Below are positions 47,201 through 56,109 of a stretch of 64,000 bases of DNA, one piece after another. The position numbers and the translations under genes were made by a program. The DNA is taken from contig JAAGOF010000252.1 in the NCBI GenBank assembly GCA_010645155.1, positions 31,479 through 95,478 on the forward strand. The letters are read 5' to 3'. Under the pieces are notes generated by a model. It saw nothing but the letters and a program-made list of their open reading frames with translations. It was not told where the DNA came from and searched no databases. The stretch comes from Tigriopus japonicus. Taxonomy: Eukaryota > Arthropoda > Copepoda > Harpacticoida > Harpacticidae. Numbering within the stretch: the first letter of the stretch is position 1; each line of letters begins with the position of its first letter.

Positions 47201-47425
47201 ACTTTTTAACCGACCAAATGAAATTTTGACTTACCGAATAATGGTGAACAAACCCACTAGAATATTAAAAATCAAAATAATCCATGCAAAGCCCAAATAA
47301 AAAGGGCCACTTCACTTCAACTCACATGCTTTACCACTCTTGGACGACGAAGCATCAGAACCTTCAACAAAATGATAACTTTCAGCCGCGAAGGCCAATG
47401 CCAGTATAAATAAACTTCGTTTCAT
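32300..47425 (-). CDS. Gene C: secreted CUB-like cysteine-rich protein, complete, 10 exons
   Basis: Minus-strand exons: 47425-47326, 47256-47235, 44951-44895, 43968-43898, 43833-43718, 43648-43444, 38213-38128, 37418-37273, 32708-32485, 32415-32300. They total 1143 nt, 380 codons plus TAG, with all phases consistent and GT-AG introns. Residues 1-20 (MKRSLFILALAFAAESYHFV) are a signal peptide. The N-terminal motif spans FPNSPC, NGTCYTEEECKEKNG and AGTCAAGYGVCC (residues 41-83). Two CUB-like segments follow: LRLDFNSFIIGG...TICGTNTGEHMYVD, then CTQYHFGSNSGLLKTFNFDG, KICIRSGFCNLWL, ECCGYGSAGVG, SQFCGAKL, RPFHITF, and an end QGFRLVYSQASC. It is closest in layout to gene D (same 22-nt exon 2) and differs in intron positions from A and B. 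Role unknown; an extracellular binding protein is inferred. Introns are up to 5.2 kb and TE-rich. Confidence 0.88.
33321..33577. mobile_element. Foldback MITE with about 77-bp arms
   Basis: ACCCTGTGACAACTTGAGTT begins the left arm and its complement ends the right arm; the match continues through CCACACGCC and CAAACTCGAAAGTA. No clear target duplication. Intron 8 of gene C. Confidence 0.8.
33578..34715. other. Intron 8 of gene C, middle; nothing firm
   Basis: A weak match to the GTTCCA..GACATTTGAGACCAG foldback family occurs near 34340-34372. No exon is needed here because exon 8 joins exon 9 directly in phase. Confidence 0.4.
34720..35594. mobile_element. TTAA-flanked element built of TTCGTC arrays
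   Basis: TTAA lies on each side (34716-34719 and 35595-35598). The ends are inverted, GACGAATAAA and TTTTTTCGTC. TTATTCGTC/TTTTCGTC units fill 34735-34860, and a period of about 31 bp (GTCGTATTTGTCAGGTTTTTTC type, about eight copies) fills 35336-35594. TTAA targets suggest piggyBac or Kolobok-like mobility; no transposase. Long frames here are array translations. Intron 8 of gene C. Confidence 0.65.
35599..37272. other. Intron 8 of gene C, 5' part; nothing recognised
   Basis: Only short frames; the block at 36,090-36,240 is GC-richer with repeated GGTCTGGGTC-like words, but no ends are seen. Confidence 0.45.
38696..39399. mobile_element. Candidate inverted-repeat element
   Basis: AGAGTTCTAGG.AGAGAAATG at 38696-38724 is inverted at 39371-39399 over about 29 bp with a few mismatches. 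The interior has no recognised protein. Intron 6 of gene C. Confidence 0.5.
39400..40975. other. Intron 6 of gene C; nothing firm
   Basis: GC-richer around 40,270-40,620 with a 118-codon minus frame of no recognised family. A block at 40,646-40,831 (minus) resembles 7.92-8.03 kb and may be an old repeat. Confidence 0.4.
40976..41256 (+). repeat. Tandem array of a 20-bp unit, about 14 copies
   Basis: The unit is ATTGCCCTGAAAATCA plus four variable bases. Copies differ by a few substitutions and two differ in length. Units are contiguous with no spacers. Intron 6 of gene C. Confidence 0.9.
42200..42597 (+). mobile_element. Half of an array-armed element (GTACCCAGTTTTCC family)
   Basis: It starts GGTTCCAGGATAGCTCGGTA, the same end as the complete element at 45664-46048, and continues as about 18 units of GGAAAACTGGGTACA(A/T/G)C. 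The opposite end is missing; the array stops against a LINE fragment. A longer unit (GAAGATTCAGTACAGGAAAA) recurs three times near 42,305-42,420. Confidence 0.75.
42598..42941 (-). pseudogene. Jockey/CR1-type LINE reverse transcriptase fragment (C-terminal part)
   Basis: Read on the minus strand: HLEYASPIWAPMSSAGLQ, KVEQVQRCFIRN, then ERYLILYYVFKSIHGLCPNP and GLEISCSDRRGFAC. This is the region after the thumb of non-LTR reverse transcriptases. It is the same family as 7.2-7.8 kb. A stop interrupts it. Intron 6 of gene C. Confidence 0.75.
42900..42975. repeat. Perfect inverted repeat, 34-bp arms, 8-nt loop
   Basis: Arms 42900-42933 and 42942-42975 are exact complements around CAGCTGAA. The right arm duplicates, in reverse, the LINE codons for the LEYASPIWAP motif, so the palindrome formed within the LINE copy. 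Confidence 0.92.
44497..44839. mobile_element. CCGAAA-type hAT-like MITE, copy 1
   Basis: Left end TAGTAATGGACC, right end GGTCCATCAGTG, with ACCGAAAC repeats inside (44510-44575). Flanks CATCAAAC and (three bases further out) GATCAAAC suggest an 8-bp duplication with one mismatch. Intron 3 of gene C, upstream of exon 4 and downstream of exon 3 in the gene's direction reversed. Confidence 0.65.
45664..46048. mobile_element. Array-armed inverted-repeat element with 12-bp duplication
   Basis: Ends are GGTTCTAGGATAACTC and GAGTTATCCTGGAACC. A perfect 12-bp duplication, CAATCTTAAATC, flanks it (45652-45663 and 46049-46060). Both arms are tandem units of GGAAAACTGGGTACM on the left and GTACCCAGTTTTCCG on the right, separated by about 60 bp of unique sequence. 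No protein. Intron 2 of gene C. Confidence 0.88.
46061..47234. other. Intron 2 of gene C, 5' part; nothing recognised
   Basis: AT-rich with no element ends. A 62-codon plus frame at 46.82 kb is not a known family. Confidence 0.5.
47235..47256 (-). CDS. Gene C coding exon 2, 22-nt micro-exon
   Basis: It enters in phase 1, leaves in phase 2 and encodes LGLFTIIR across its borders. Acceptor TATTCTAG, donor GTAAGTC. Gene D has a matching 22-nt exon. Confidence 0.82.
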
Positions 47426-47929
47426 GTTAAGAACCTAAAATGGAAAAAATATGTAGCTTTTTGTAATTGGATAAGACTGATAAATAGCACAGAAAATGTT
47501 CCAAACCCTAGAGGCTCTCCACTCTTCAAATTTATTTTTCAAGTCCCAAGAAACAAGTTCTGGATATTCTAATGTGGACGCTTTGAAGGAGCAAAAGTGA
47601 TTGGTGATAAATGGAAGCGAAGAGGCGAATGTGGAGAGGTGTCTTCGGCAGACAAATCAAGAAGCCGAGCCTGAGTCAACGAAACAGCAGAATGCGTGCC
47701 CAAGAAACTTCTACAAAAGCGTGGATTGTCAGGGACCAATCGTTTCACACATAAATGCAACCAATTAACAGCTTTGCGTTGTGATTGTGGTCTCAAATAC
47801 TATTGCGTAATTACAGTAGCATCTCACACCAATTGTAGAAAAATAACAATTCAAAACCAAAACATGTAACACGGGACCGAGATACGCTCGGGTTCATTGG
47901 ATCGATCGTAGGTCCCTTCACTTCAAGAG

Positions 47930-48213
47930 CTTGCGTCGCCAGACCCATCTTACGTAGATTTCCAGCATGGTTGCCAGAGCGAGATTTATAATGCTACTTT
48001 TTGGGCAAAATCTTAAGTCCTTTTCCTTGACAATAATCTTCTTTTGAGTGGCATCATTTAGCTTAAATGGCACCCATTTTTGAGAAATGATCCTTTTCGA
48101 AAACATTATAGCCCTCAAAGAAGCAGAGTTGACATGAGGCCAAAAGTGGCATCAAAGATTATGTCCTAGCAACCATGCTGGAAATCAACGCAAGATGGGT
48201 CTGACAACGCAAG
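47930..48213. mobile_element. Foldback MITE with about 50-bp arms
   Basis: CTTGCGT.G.CAGACCCATCTT at the left is inverted at the right, and both continue into GATTTCCAGCATGGTTGC. No clear duplication. Confidence 0.7.
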
Positions 48214-48335
48214 GTTTCCACTAATATTTTTCTCGGTTCATTGCCTCGAATAGCGTAAAGTGCAACCCAGAATGAGACATAGTTTTTACATCACACGTAC
48301 CCCGTATACTATTTGTACATTGTATTTATTTTTTA

Positions 48336-48356
48336 ATACCGCTACAGGGAATGGGA
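48336..48356 (-). mobile_element. SINE family 3 tail remnant
   Basis: On the minus strand it reads CATTCCCTGTAGCGGTATT, matching the tail of the SINEs at 23.8 and 26.2 kb. Confidence 0.5.
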
Positions 48357-48593
48357 TTCCTTGTAAATGAGAAAAATCCAATGAGAAAACTAATTTCGCA
48401 ATAAACACTATTTGAAAATCAATTATGTTTCCGCCAATAAAATTGAAACTTTTAAACTACAATTTTTATCAAATTTTCACCCTCATGGAATTTGTAAATG
48501 AATGAATTTTACAAAAAACCTCGTTCAGTCATTTCTGTTTTGTATGAAAATTGATGGCCCTAAAAGTAGCTACATTACCCTCTCTCTGTTTGA

Positions 48594-48622
48594 TGTGATG
48601 ATGATGATGATGATGATGATGA
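48594..48622 (+). repeat. ATG microsatellite next to an assembly gap
   Basis: Repeated ATG units run directly into the gap, which resumes with ATGATTT. Confidence 0.9.
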
Positions 48623-48758
48623 NNNNNNNNNNNNNNNNNNNNNNNNNNNNNNNNNNNNNNNNNNNNNNNNNNNNNNNNNNNNNNNNNNNNNNNNNNNNNN
48701 NNNNNNNNNNNNNNNNNNNNNNNNNNNNNNNNNNNNNNNNNNNNNNNNNNNNNNNNNN
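48623..48758. other. Assembly gap, 136 N
   Basis: Unknown bases. The microsatellite on its left edge is the likely cause. Confidence 0.99.
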
Positions 48759-49001
48759 ATGATTTATTCAGGGACTTATTTAAAATACAAAAGTCGTGGC
48801 TTAAGTAAAAAGTGCAAAATAAAATTTAAAAAAGCGGCATCGCAAAATTTGTCCCAAAGGTTTTTGCCGTTTTCAAAATAAAGCAAAATATCATGTAGCT
48901 TGACATTGCATCTAATTGATTAAAAAAGTCATGTTAATATGACGCGTTAGTTAGTGTGGAAATCATCATTTTTTAGTAAATTTTGTCAGTTTGTGTGCCT
49001 C

Positions 49002-49152
49002 GGATAAGATTGCTGGTTTGCCGTGGAACAGAAATCCAAGACGTTTCAAGAAGTAAGGTCAGCTAACGATCACGCTCGTCAACCATCAGCTGACTTCTAC
49101 GTTGTGAAACGTCTGGAATTTCTACTCCACAACAAAACAGCAAATTTATCAG
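49002..49152. mobile_element. Foldback MITE, about 150 bp
   Basis: Inverted arms match through GATAA.ATTGCTG, GTGGA.(C/T)AGAAAT, CAGACGTTTCA-like and AAGTCAGCT blocks. Centre near CACGCTCGTC. Confidence 0.7.
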
Positions 49153-52100
49153 AGTCGTAGAAGAATGAAATTTACGGTAAAAAAAGTTAAATCCGTTTTT
49201 GTGGTAGTTTAATAAAAGTACTCTGCAATGATGCTCTTGAGATCTTTGGTTAAGAGACGGTTACCAAGTCAGTTATTTTATGTGTTGTAGTGCCCTTGAG
49301 AGTAATCAAATATTAGCGAATTACCATTGAGAGAAGTTGACACCTGAGTGACAGAGCCTATTTTTTAAGGCCTGCCAGGCCTTAAAACTTGATATGAAGG
49401 GGAAAGGCGGCATTTATCAATTTAAAGGAAGAATAAGGGATAGAAACACAAAAACTCATTGGACTGGAAACTTTGGTCTGTACATGTTTGTTCAAGTACG
49501 ATTATTTTGCAAAATATGTGGTCAAGTATTGCCAACAGATCAAATTATCCTAAGAAAAATGAAATTATTCCTTGGCTTTGAAAGTTTGCAATCAATGTTT
49601 TATGTTGAGTAGTAAATAGCAATCTATGGAAACAGGATCTCTCCAAGTTCATAAAAAATCATAAATTCAAACAAAATAAACCCAACAGCATGAATGTTGA
49701 TTTCATTTTGGACAAATCGTCACCTAAAATGTGTCAAGACAACTCCTTAAAGCTTCCCTTCATATTTTTAAGCTGTTTTATAGGATGAAATGTTTGGACA
49801 AGAAATTTTTTTTTGGAGATGTGCACAAAAAGGTTTTTTTTAAACGCTTTCATATGATAATCATATGAAGTAATTGACACATGAAGCAAAACGTGCAGAG
49901 ACAGCAACAGAATTTAAAAACAGACTAAGATACTGTTGATTTTAACCCTCGGACTAATTGTTTATTCTCATATTGCACTTTTTGTGACAAGAGAATAAAT
50001 TACTACTATTGCAAAATCGCAAAAGCGTTCTCCAAAGCCAACAGGGTTATAAACATGGCAGTCACAAACGATTGCAGATTCTACCAAATGCAACTCAATT
50101 TTAACATTTGAACTCTGTTGGCTGAAATACGGTGATAATTTTTCACCCTAGTCTGAATTGCAAACCCATATTCGCACTTTTGAAATGTTTGCAAGTATGA
50201 CAAACATCTCTCACCTGAAACGTTTGTACAGGGTCCGTGGCTGGTTTGTTTGGATTGGGTCATGAAACGATTTTTCGGCTTCGAGACCGGTTTTGATAGA
50301 TTCATTTTTAACCTAAAGTGTCTGAATTGTTTCTGAAGTTATGATGAAAACAGTTTCTTAAACAAATTCTTTAATTCCCTTGGTTAGCCACATCCTAGGG
50401 TTCCGTTTTTACCTTTTGTTGGTAAAGGTTCCTGGTACATTTACGAATGCTTTGGATAGATAGATTCCTTGGTATCGAATCGGGATTGCAGCGAGTCGAT
50501 CTGAGACCCGATGTGATCCAGAGTTATTTCGGACCTTTGCCTGCACTCTCAAAATACATTTTGACTCGTAGGTTCAAATATGAAGCCACAAAAAGTTGCA
50601 CATTGAGATCAGATGCACATTGCCATAAGTAAAACAATTGTTTGCTTTGCTTTTCACCGCCCAGCCAAGGGCCTCGAATCGATAGTCTTCAACTTGAAGT
50701 GCTAATCAAAATATACCTTCGTTCAATCAGGCCTACCAAAGTGTAGAAAACAACTCGGAGGGACATCTTTTCTTGCATTACAAAAAGTTTTAAATGTGCA
50801 TTGTTTATCTCCAACAAAATGCTCCTCACCCGACCCCGAGTCATATATGCGAGGCTTAGTATGAAATGAGTCCGCTATTTAGTTAACTAATCATCAGGCC
50901 GTAAGCATTGTGTAGAAAATAAATTGTTAATAGTAGTTCAGATCGTTGCTCATTATTTGCACTAAACTTAAACGCTTGCTTAATTCCACAAAGTATGACG
51001 CGGTACAAAAAAGTCCTTTCAAGTTTGAATGGATTCCCAAACACAAATTAGTAGTTTGTCTGCTTCGGACCCAGAAAACCACAAGAAACAACTTTAATAT
51101 ATCACCTTTTTAGAGTCAGTTCTGCACCCTGACATGAAAGTTTTGTCGCAATTTTGACCAAAATATCTGAGTTTTATGTGAATAGATTTGAACGATTTAA
51201 CATCCAATCTGCCCCCAACTAGTCTCTCTATCCTAGGAAATAATATTTGAAATGCTATCAACCTAATTGGAATGTGTGGAGGGCTGACTGCAGTTTTAAG
51301 GTATCTTTTCGTTGCCTAACATGTTGATGAACGGTCAAGATTCTATGAGCTTTTGAATCATGGCGGACAGCAATATTTCACTTCCCTTTGTAACTTTCTT
51401 GTATTCAAAGATGTCTATGTTCGTGGAAACGATTTATATTTCCTGTTAAGATACCTTGATTGTAGTTGGGTCAATAACAAGCAAAATTCACAAGCACGGT
51501 TATTGAATAAAAGCTCTTAAGCAAGCCTTGTTCTACAGCTAAAATAGGACTTATCAGTGACTCAAAAAGTAATTTATTGATGTGTTCATTTGATTCCATG
51601 AAATTATATCAAGCTTTAAAAATATTTCCCATCAAGAGAAATAAAGCATATTTTACTGCTACTATCTAGGAATGTATGATTTTGTATCTTACTTCTTACT
51701 TAAACAACTGAGTTTGCTAAATACTTTGCTTGTCCCCAGACTGTGTTTTTTTTTCAAAAAAATGGTTAGTTCTTCCAAATCAGGCAGCATGATAACAAAT
51801 TCAAGAGAAAATTTAGAGCAAGTACACCAAAATCAAATCAATTTGATGGTCTTCAAGTATACTCTCAGCGCAGCTGTTGCTTTTTAAAGACAGGTGATCA
51901 GCTGAGATGATAGTTCAATGATATGAACTGATCAATGATCCCCTCAATGATAGTTTATCTAACTTTATTTTGGTATTAGCTCATTCATTACATATTCATT
52001 AAGTCTAAACATGCGATGTCTGACCTTTCGACTTTTTGGTTTTATTTCTGATAAAGTTACCCAATGAATTTACTCTTCATTCGACACAAAAACTTTTCAT

Positions 52101-52447
52101 ATTTTAAAGCTTGTCAACTGCTTTCGTTTTTTCTCTTGATTTCATTTAGCTGTGTTATTTGATATTTTGTTCCTTTACAATATTGGGTCAATGTTTGTTT
52201 TTGCCTACTAATTGGTTTTGCTGAGAAGATTTGTTATTGGTGTCAAAAAATTAATATTTTCCCAGAAAAAATACGAGTAGTTTTTGAGAGAATAGTGAGT
52301 TCAAAAGATATAAATTAATTACCTGAAAAAGTGAAAATAATCTTTACAATTATATCAATCCAATTTCAATGTTCAATTATAAGGTACAATCAAAATATTA
52401 CAATCAAAGGTATTTTTAAAGTTTGCAAAACATGCCGTGCTTCTTTG
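49153..52447. other. Intergenic, nothing recognised
   Basis: No family exon, no tRNA and no element ends found across 3.3 kb. All frames are under 75 codons. Confidence 0.5.
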
Positions 52448-52698
52448 TAGTGATGGAACGAAAAGGCTCATAACCGAAACCGAAAGTTTCAGCCAAAAGA
52501 GGGCTTAACCGAAACTGAAACCGAAAGCCGCTGACTACGAAATTGTATAAATTATAAATGCAGAATCCACCTCAAAAATTTAAATTGCTCATGTGTTCGA
52601 TGGAAACTCAAATTTCAGAGGTTTTTGGACAATTTTTTTTCGATTTTGTTGTCAAACTCCATCCTTTATGGTGCATGTATGTTTTCGGTCCATCTCTG
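52448..52698. mobile_element. CCGAAA-type hAT-like MITE, copy 2
   Basis: Left end TAGTGATGGAACGAAA, right end TTTTCGGTCCATCTCTG, with a perfect 8-bp duplication CTTCTTTG at 52440-52447 and 52699-52706. Interior ACCGAAACCGAAA repeats match 44.5 kb. Confidence 0.85.
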
Positions 52699-53019
52699 CT
52701 TCTTTGGTCGAGTCGTTTGTCGAATTCAGCAATGTTTCACAGAAGTTAGAGAAATATTGGTTCACTGTTTTCATTTTTATAAGGATTTCTGGCCGCCAAA
52801 AACAAGGTTTTAGCAAAAATCACGGAAAATGCATAAAGTGCTAACACGGGAAAAAGTGCAAGTATAGCTAAAAACGGCAAAAACTATAAAAAGTGCATTT
52901 GCATGAACAGTGCACCCCTAGTTGTTACCATTTTCAATGGACAGTTTTTAACATTTGTCTAAACATTGCATTTTTTTTTTTAAATTGAAGCAGGCAAGGG
53001 TCAATTGTGGGTGGTTGAT

Positions 53020-53130
53020 TTGGCGCCGCAGATGCGGGTATCCACCAAACATCAAGGTTGGTGAAACCTGGGATCGAACCCGACGGGTGCTCGGTCGCAC
53101 CAGAACCACTGCGCTTCAACCAACACCCAT
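53020..53130 (-). mobile_element. tRNA-derived SINE-like sequence, family 4
   Basis: On the minus strand: TTGGTTGAAGCGCAGTGGTT (A-box-like), then GTCGGGTTCGATCCCAGG (B-box), then CACCAACCTTG. It resembles a tRNA gene but the stems do not close well and extra sequence follows. Confidence 0.55.
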
Positions 53131-54435
53131 GTTAGATATATTTGAATCCTACAACTTTGAGATTAGAACGCAAAGAAAACAAAGAGCGTTTAATTTCACT
53201 CTGTGAAGCGGATACGGAAAACATATTTTTGTCAACTTGCATTTGAAGTTCCAAAACTCGACCAGTTGCTCGTTTTTTTGCACTTTCGGGGTCGTCAGCC
53301 ACCATAAATTTCGCCATTGGTACACACCCAACTTGTTATCTAACCTAAATAAACCTAAGCTGTGAAATACATTTGTCATCCAAATGGCATTGTCATGGCC
53401 TCGCTATATGAACGGGTCATAGATTACAACAGTAAACATGGTGCCTTTGTGGCATATGATCACACAAGAAATGAAACGCACGCCGTGGTGTCGGGCTTCA
53501 AGCACTGTTGAAAAAATCATCTATGGTTTGTTACAAAGCAAGAGTTAGCTCGGCTATCCTCCAAAGTCATAAAATGCCATTACTTGAGCGGTTGTTTTCT
53601 CAAGTAACCCTGATGTAAAAATGTAGGACATCTCCCGAATCCAATGCCATAATTTTCACTTAAAACTGTTCTAGTTTAGTATTAGGGGGTTTCAAGGTTC
53701 AATGTGAACATAAAAAAGTATGACATGGATTATATGAATAATAGGAAATGTTCAGTTTTATACCACCGTATATCGATTATCATGTAAGGTATGTCAAGGT
53801 AAACAACAGAAAGAAAGACTTATCCTTTTCATTCAAATAAAAAGAAAAATAAATCATACCCTCTGAAAAAAATCAATACTCACATTTAAAATTTCTCAGC
53901 CAATATAATTTTGAAACAAAGTGCACCAAAATAAATTAAATTCATCCCCATAAATTTGAATTCTATTATAGGTCCATTGAAAACAATTAAAATATCAGAC
54001 AATGTAAGTGTAATTGTAATCAATTAGATATTTTGAGGTGTTGTTTAATGTATAAGAAACAAGTAATTTGCCCAACTCTGACTGGAATTGATAATCTTTG
54101 CCTGTCAGAAATGCTTTAAATCATTTTCTTGAATGTTTGTCCGTCTAATTTGGATTCAAATTGAGAGTAAGCAGTTTCAAAATTCAACAAATCCATATTG
54201 GCACTTTTTTACTTAATCATTAAGCCTTGAAGAGCGCAATTGCCTGAGCCTAAAAGTGTCTAACACTTTTTGACAGAAATCAGACCTCCAAGAACAATCC
54301 TTTGTGCGGATTTGAGTTTAGGTTCTATGTTATTGAGCTTAAAAATGAAAGAACATGCTCAGTGAACATAAATTAAGGGCAAGGATTTTACCAAGACATC
54401 CTGAGTTGGTCTTACCACAAGATGAAGCGGATGCA
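53131..54435. other. Intergenic, nothing recognised
   Basis: AT-rich, short frames only. Confidence 0.5.
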
Positions 54436-55110
54436 CGGCGTTCAAGTTCAAGACCAGTTTTCAGGTGAAGAGACAGTGCCGCACATGAAAGTGAATTCTG
54501 TGAATTAGGTCACGGGCCAAAAATTGATATAATGACGCTTCAAACATGTTTAAAACACATTTTCTAAATTTTTCTTTTCACGTATTACTAAGGTGGTCTC
54601 ATGGTTGTCTGCACCCAAAATATTAACGAGCTCTATTGAGCCCTTGTCCTAATTTGGATGAACTAAAGAGAGAGGAGACGTGGTGTCGTGGTTAGCGCAG
54701 TTTCCTGTAGTGAGAGAGGTCGGTAGTGAGTTCGATTCTCCTCCCCGACCTCTCTCAGGGAAACTTTTAGACGCTAATCCACACCCACAGACGGAAAACC
54801 AATCTGATACCGGACACGAGATTGCCTATCGGAAATGATTTGGAAGATGTGATGGCTGACTTCGCTGGCCGGGCGAGGCTCAAACCTCCGACCCCAGCAC
54901 CCACAATAGTAAAAAAAGATTGTGTCCTTCGAGAACGGTGTTCAAAATACCCAATCAAAATTTAATGGCAAAATAGATTTCACCAACATTTGGAACCAAG
55001 TGTGTCTAACTGACAATTGTCATAGAGAAAATTTTCAAAATTTTTCAAAACTGGTCTCAAATGTCTTTGGAACTCAAAAATGACATCTCCAGCGCAATTA
55101 AACGCCGTGG
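54436..55110. mobile_element. Foldback element, family F2, copy 1 (interrupted by a SINE)
   Basis: Starts CACGGCGTTCAAGTTCAAGA and ends AATTAAACGCCGTG. Shared inner blocks with copy 2 are GGGCCAAAAATTGATA, TATTGAGCCCTT and GATTGTGTCCTTCGAGAA. The SINE at 54671-54919 splits it; copy 2 shows the uninterrupted order. Confidence 0.75.
54671..54919 (+). mobile_element. tRNA-derived SINE, family 2, copy 2
   Basis: Head GGTGTCGTGGTTAGCGCAGT (A-box) and GAGTTCGATTCTCC (B-box), body shared with 6.86-7.09 kb, ending in AATAGTAAAAAAAG. The A-box and B-box are both well kept, so this is the better copy. Confidence 0.88.
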
Positions 55111-55141
55111 ATGGCCACTACCTCCCTAAACTGAAGCTCGG

Positions 55142-55685
55142 CACGGCGTTTAATTGAGCTGGAGAAATCATTTTTAAGTTCCAAAGACATTTGAGACCAG
55201 TTTTGGGGTGAAAAGACAATCCTGCATATGAAGTCGAGGTCGGTTAATTGGGTGGCGGGCCAAAAATTGATACAATGTTATTTGAAACTTGCTTAAAAAA
55301 TAATTTTCTCAATTTTTCTTATCACCTATTCCTAAGATGGTTTCATTTTTGCCTGAACCGGAAATATCGACTTAATCTATTGAGCCCTTCTTCAAATTTG
55401 GGGGAACAAAAGTCCGATTGTGTCCTTCGAGAATTGTGTTCGAGAATAGCCATTGAAAATTAGAGTACACAAATATATTGAATCATTACCGAACCAAGTG
55501 TGTCAAAAGAAAATTTTCATAAATTTGTTTTTTAGCAAGTTTTAAGTGACATTATTTCCAATTTTGGCCCGTGACCTAATTAATTGAACTCGGTTACATA
55601 TGTGGCATTGTCTCCTCACCTCAAAACTGGTCTCAAATGTCTTTGGAACTTAAAAATGACTTACCTAGCTCAATTAAACGCCGTG
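55142..55685. mobile_element. Foldback element, family F2, copy 2
   Basis: Starts CACGGCGTTTAATTGAGCT and ends in the complement (...AATTAAACGCCGTG). Arms match for up to about 190 bp, including AAGTTCCAAAGACATTTGAG and its complement. Smaller pieces occur near 34.34, 61.91 and 63.0 kb. Directly abuts copy 1. Confidence 0.8.
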
Positions 55686-55951
55686 TCGGTGTACAGGGTT
55701 AGGCAGAATTAGTAAAACATGAATATTGTGAAATAACTTTCATGTTTTAATGTTTTCAACCTATTATTTGAAAATGTGGGTCATGCCCAGGGTCTTAATT
55801 ATGATCTTAAATCATTATCAATCAATAACTATTCAGCTTTCCAAATGACGATTGACCTGACAGCGGTGTGTTAGATTATGATAAAGTCATTAAAGGGATA
55901 AAAATGCCCATTTTCTTTGAATTAGCCAATACAAAGTTTTGTTAAAGGTGA

Positions 55952-55957
55952 TATAAG
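55952..55957 (+). promoter_or_regulatory. Possible TATA box of gene B
   Basis: TATAAG lies 41 nt before CTCAGTGGA, an arthropod-like initiator. Gene A has the same pair with 38-nt spacing. The distance is longer than the usual 30 nt. Confidence 0.3.
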
Positions 55958-56109
55958 AATGCAAGATATGAAGAAACATGAAAATAAATCTCAGTGGATT
56001 TTAATCATTGGTGGCTCTACACCGGGTTGCTACCGGTCTAAATTGTCGTTGCAAAATCTCCAATCTACTTCAGTTGGAATTTGCCTCTTTACCTGAAACA
56101 ACCATTGCA

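Noticed and set aside
53020..53130. Functional tRNA gene on the minus strand
   Set aside because: Good A- and B-boxes but the acceptor stem does not close cleanly; better explained as SINE-derived.
56008..56109. Earlier in-frame ATG for gene B at 56008
   Set aside because: It would add 34 non-hydrophobic residues before the signal peptide and is not conserved in gene A.
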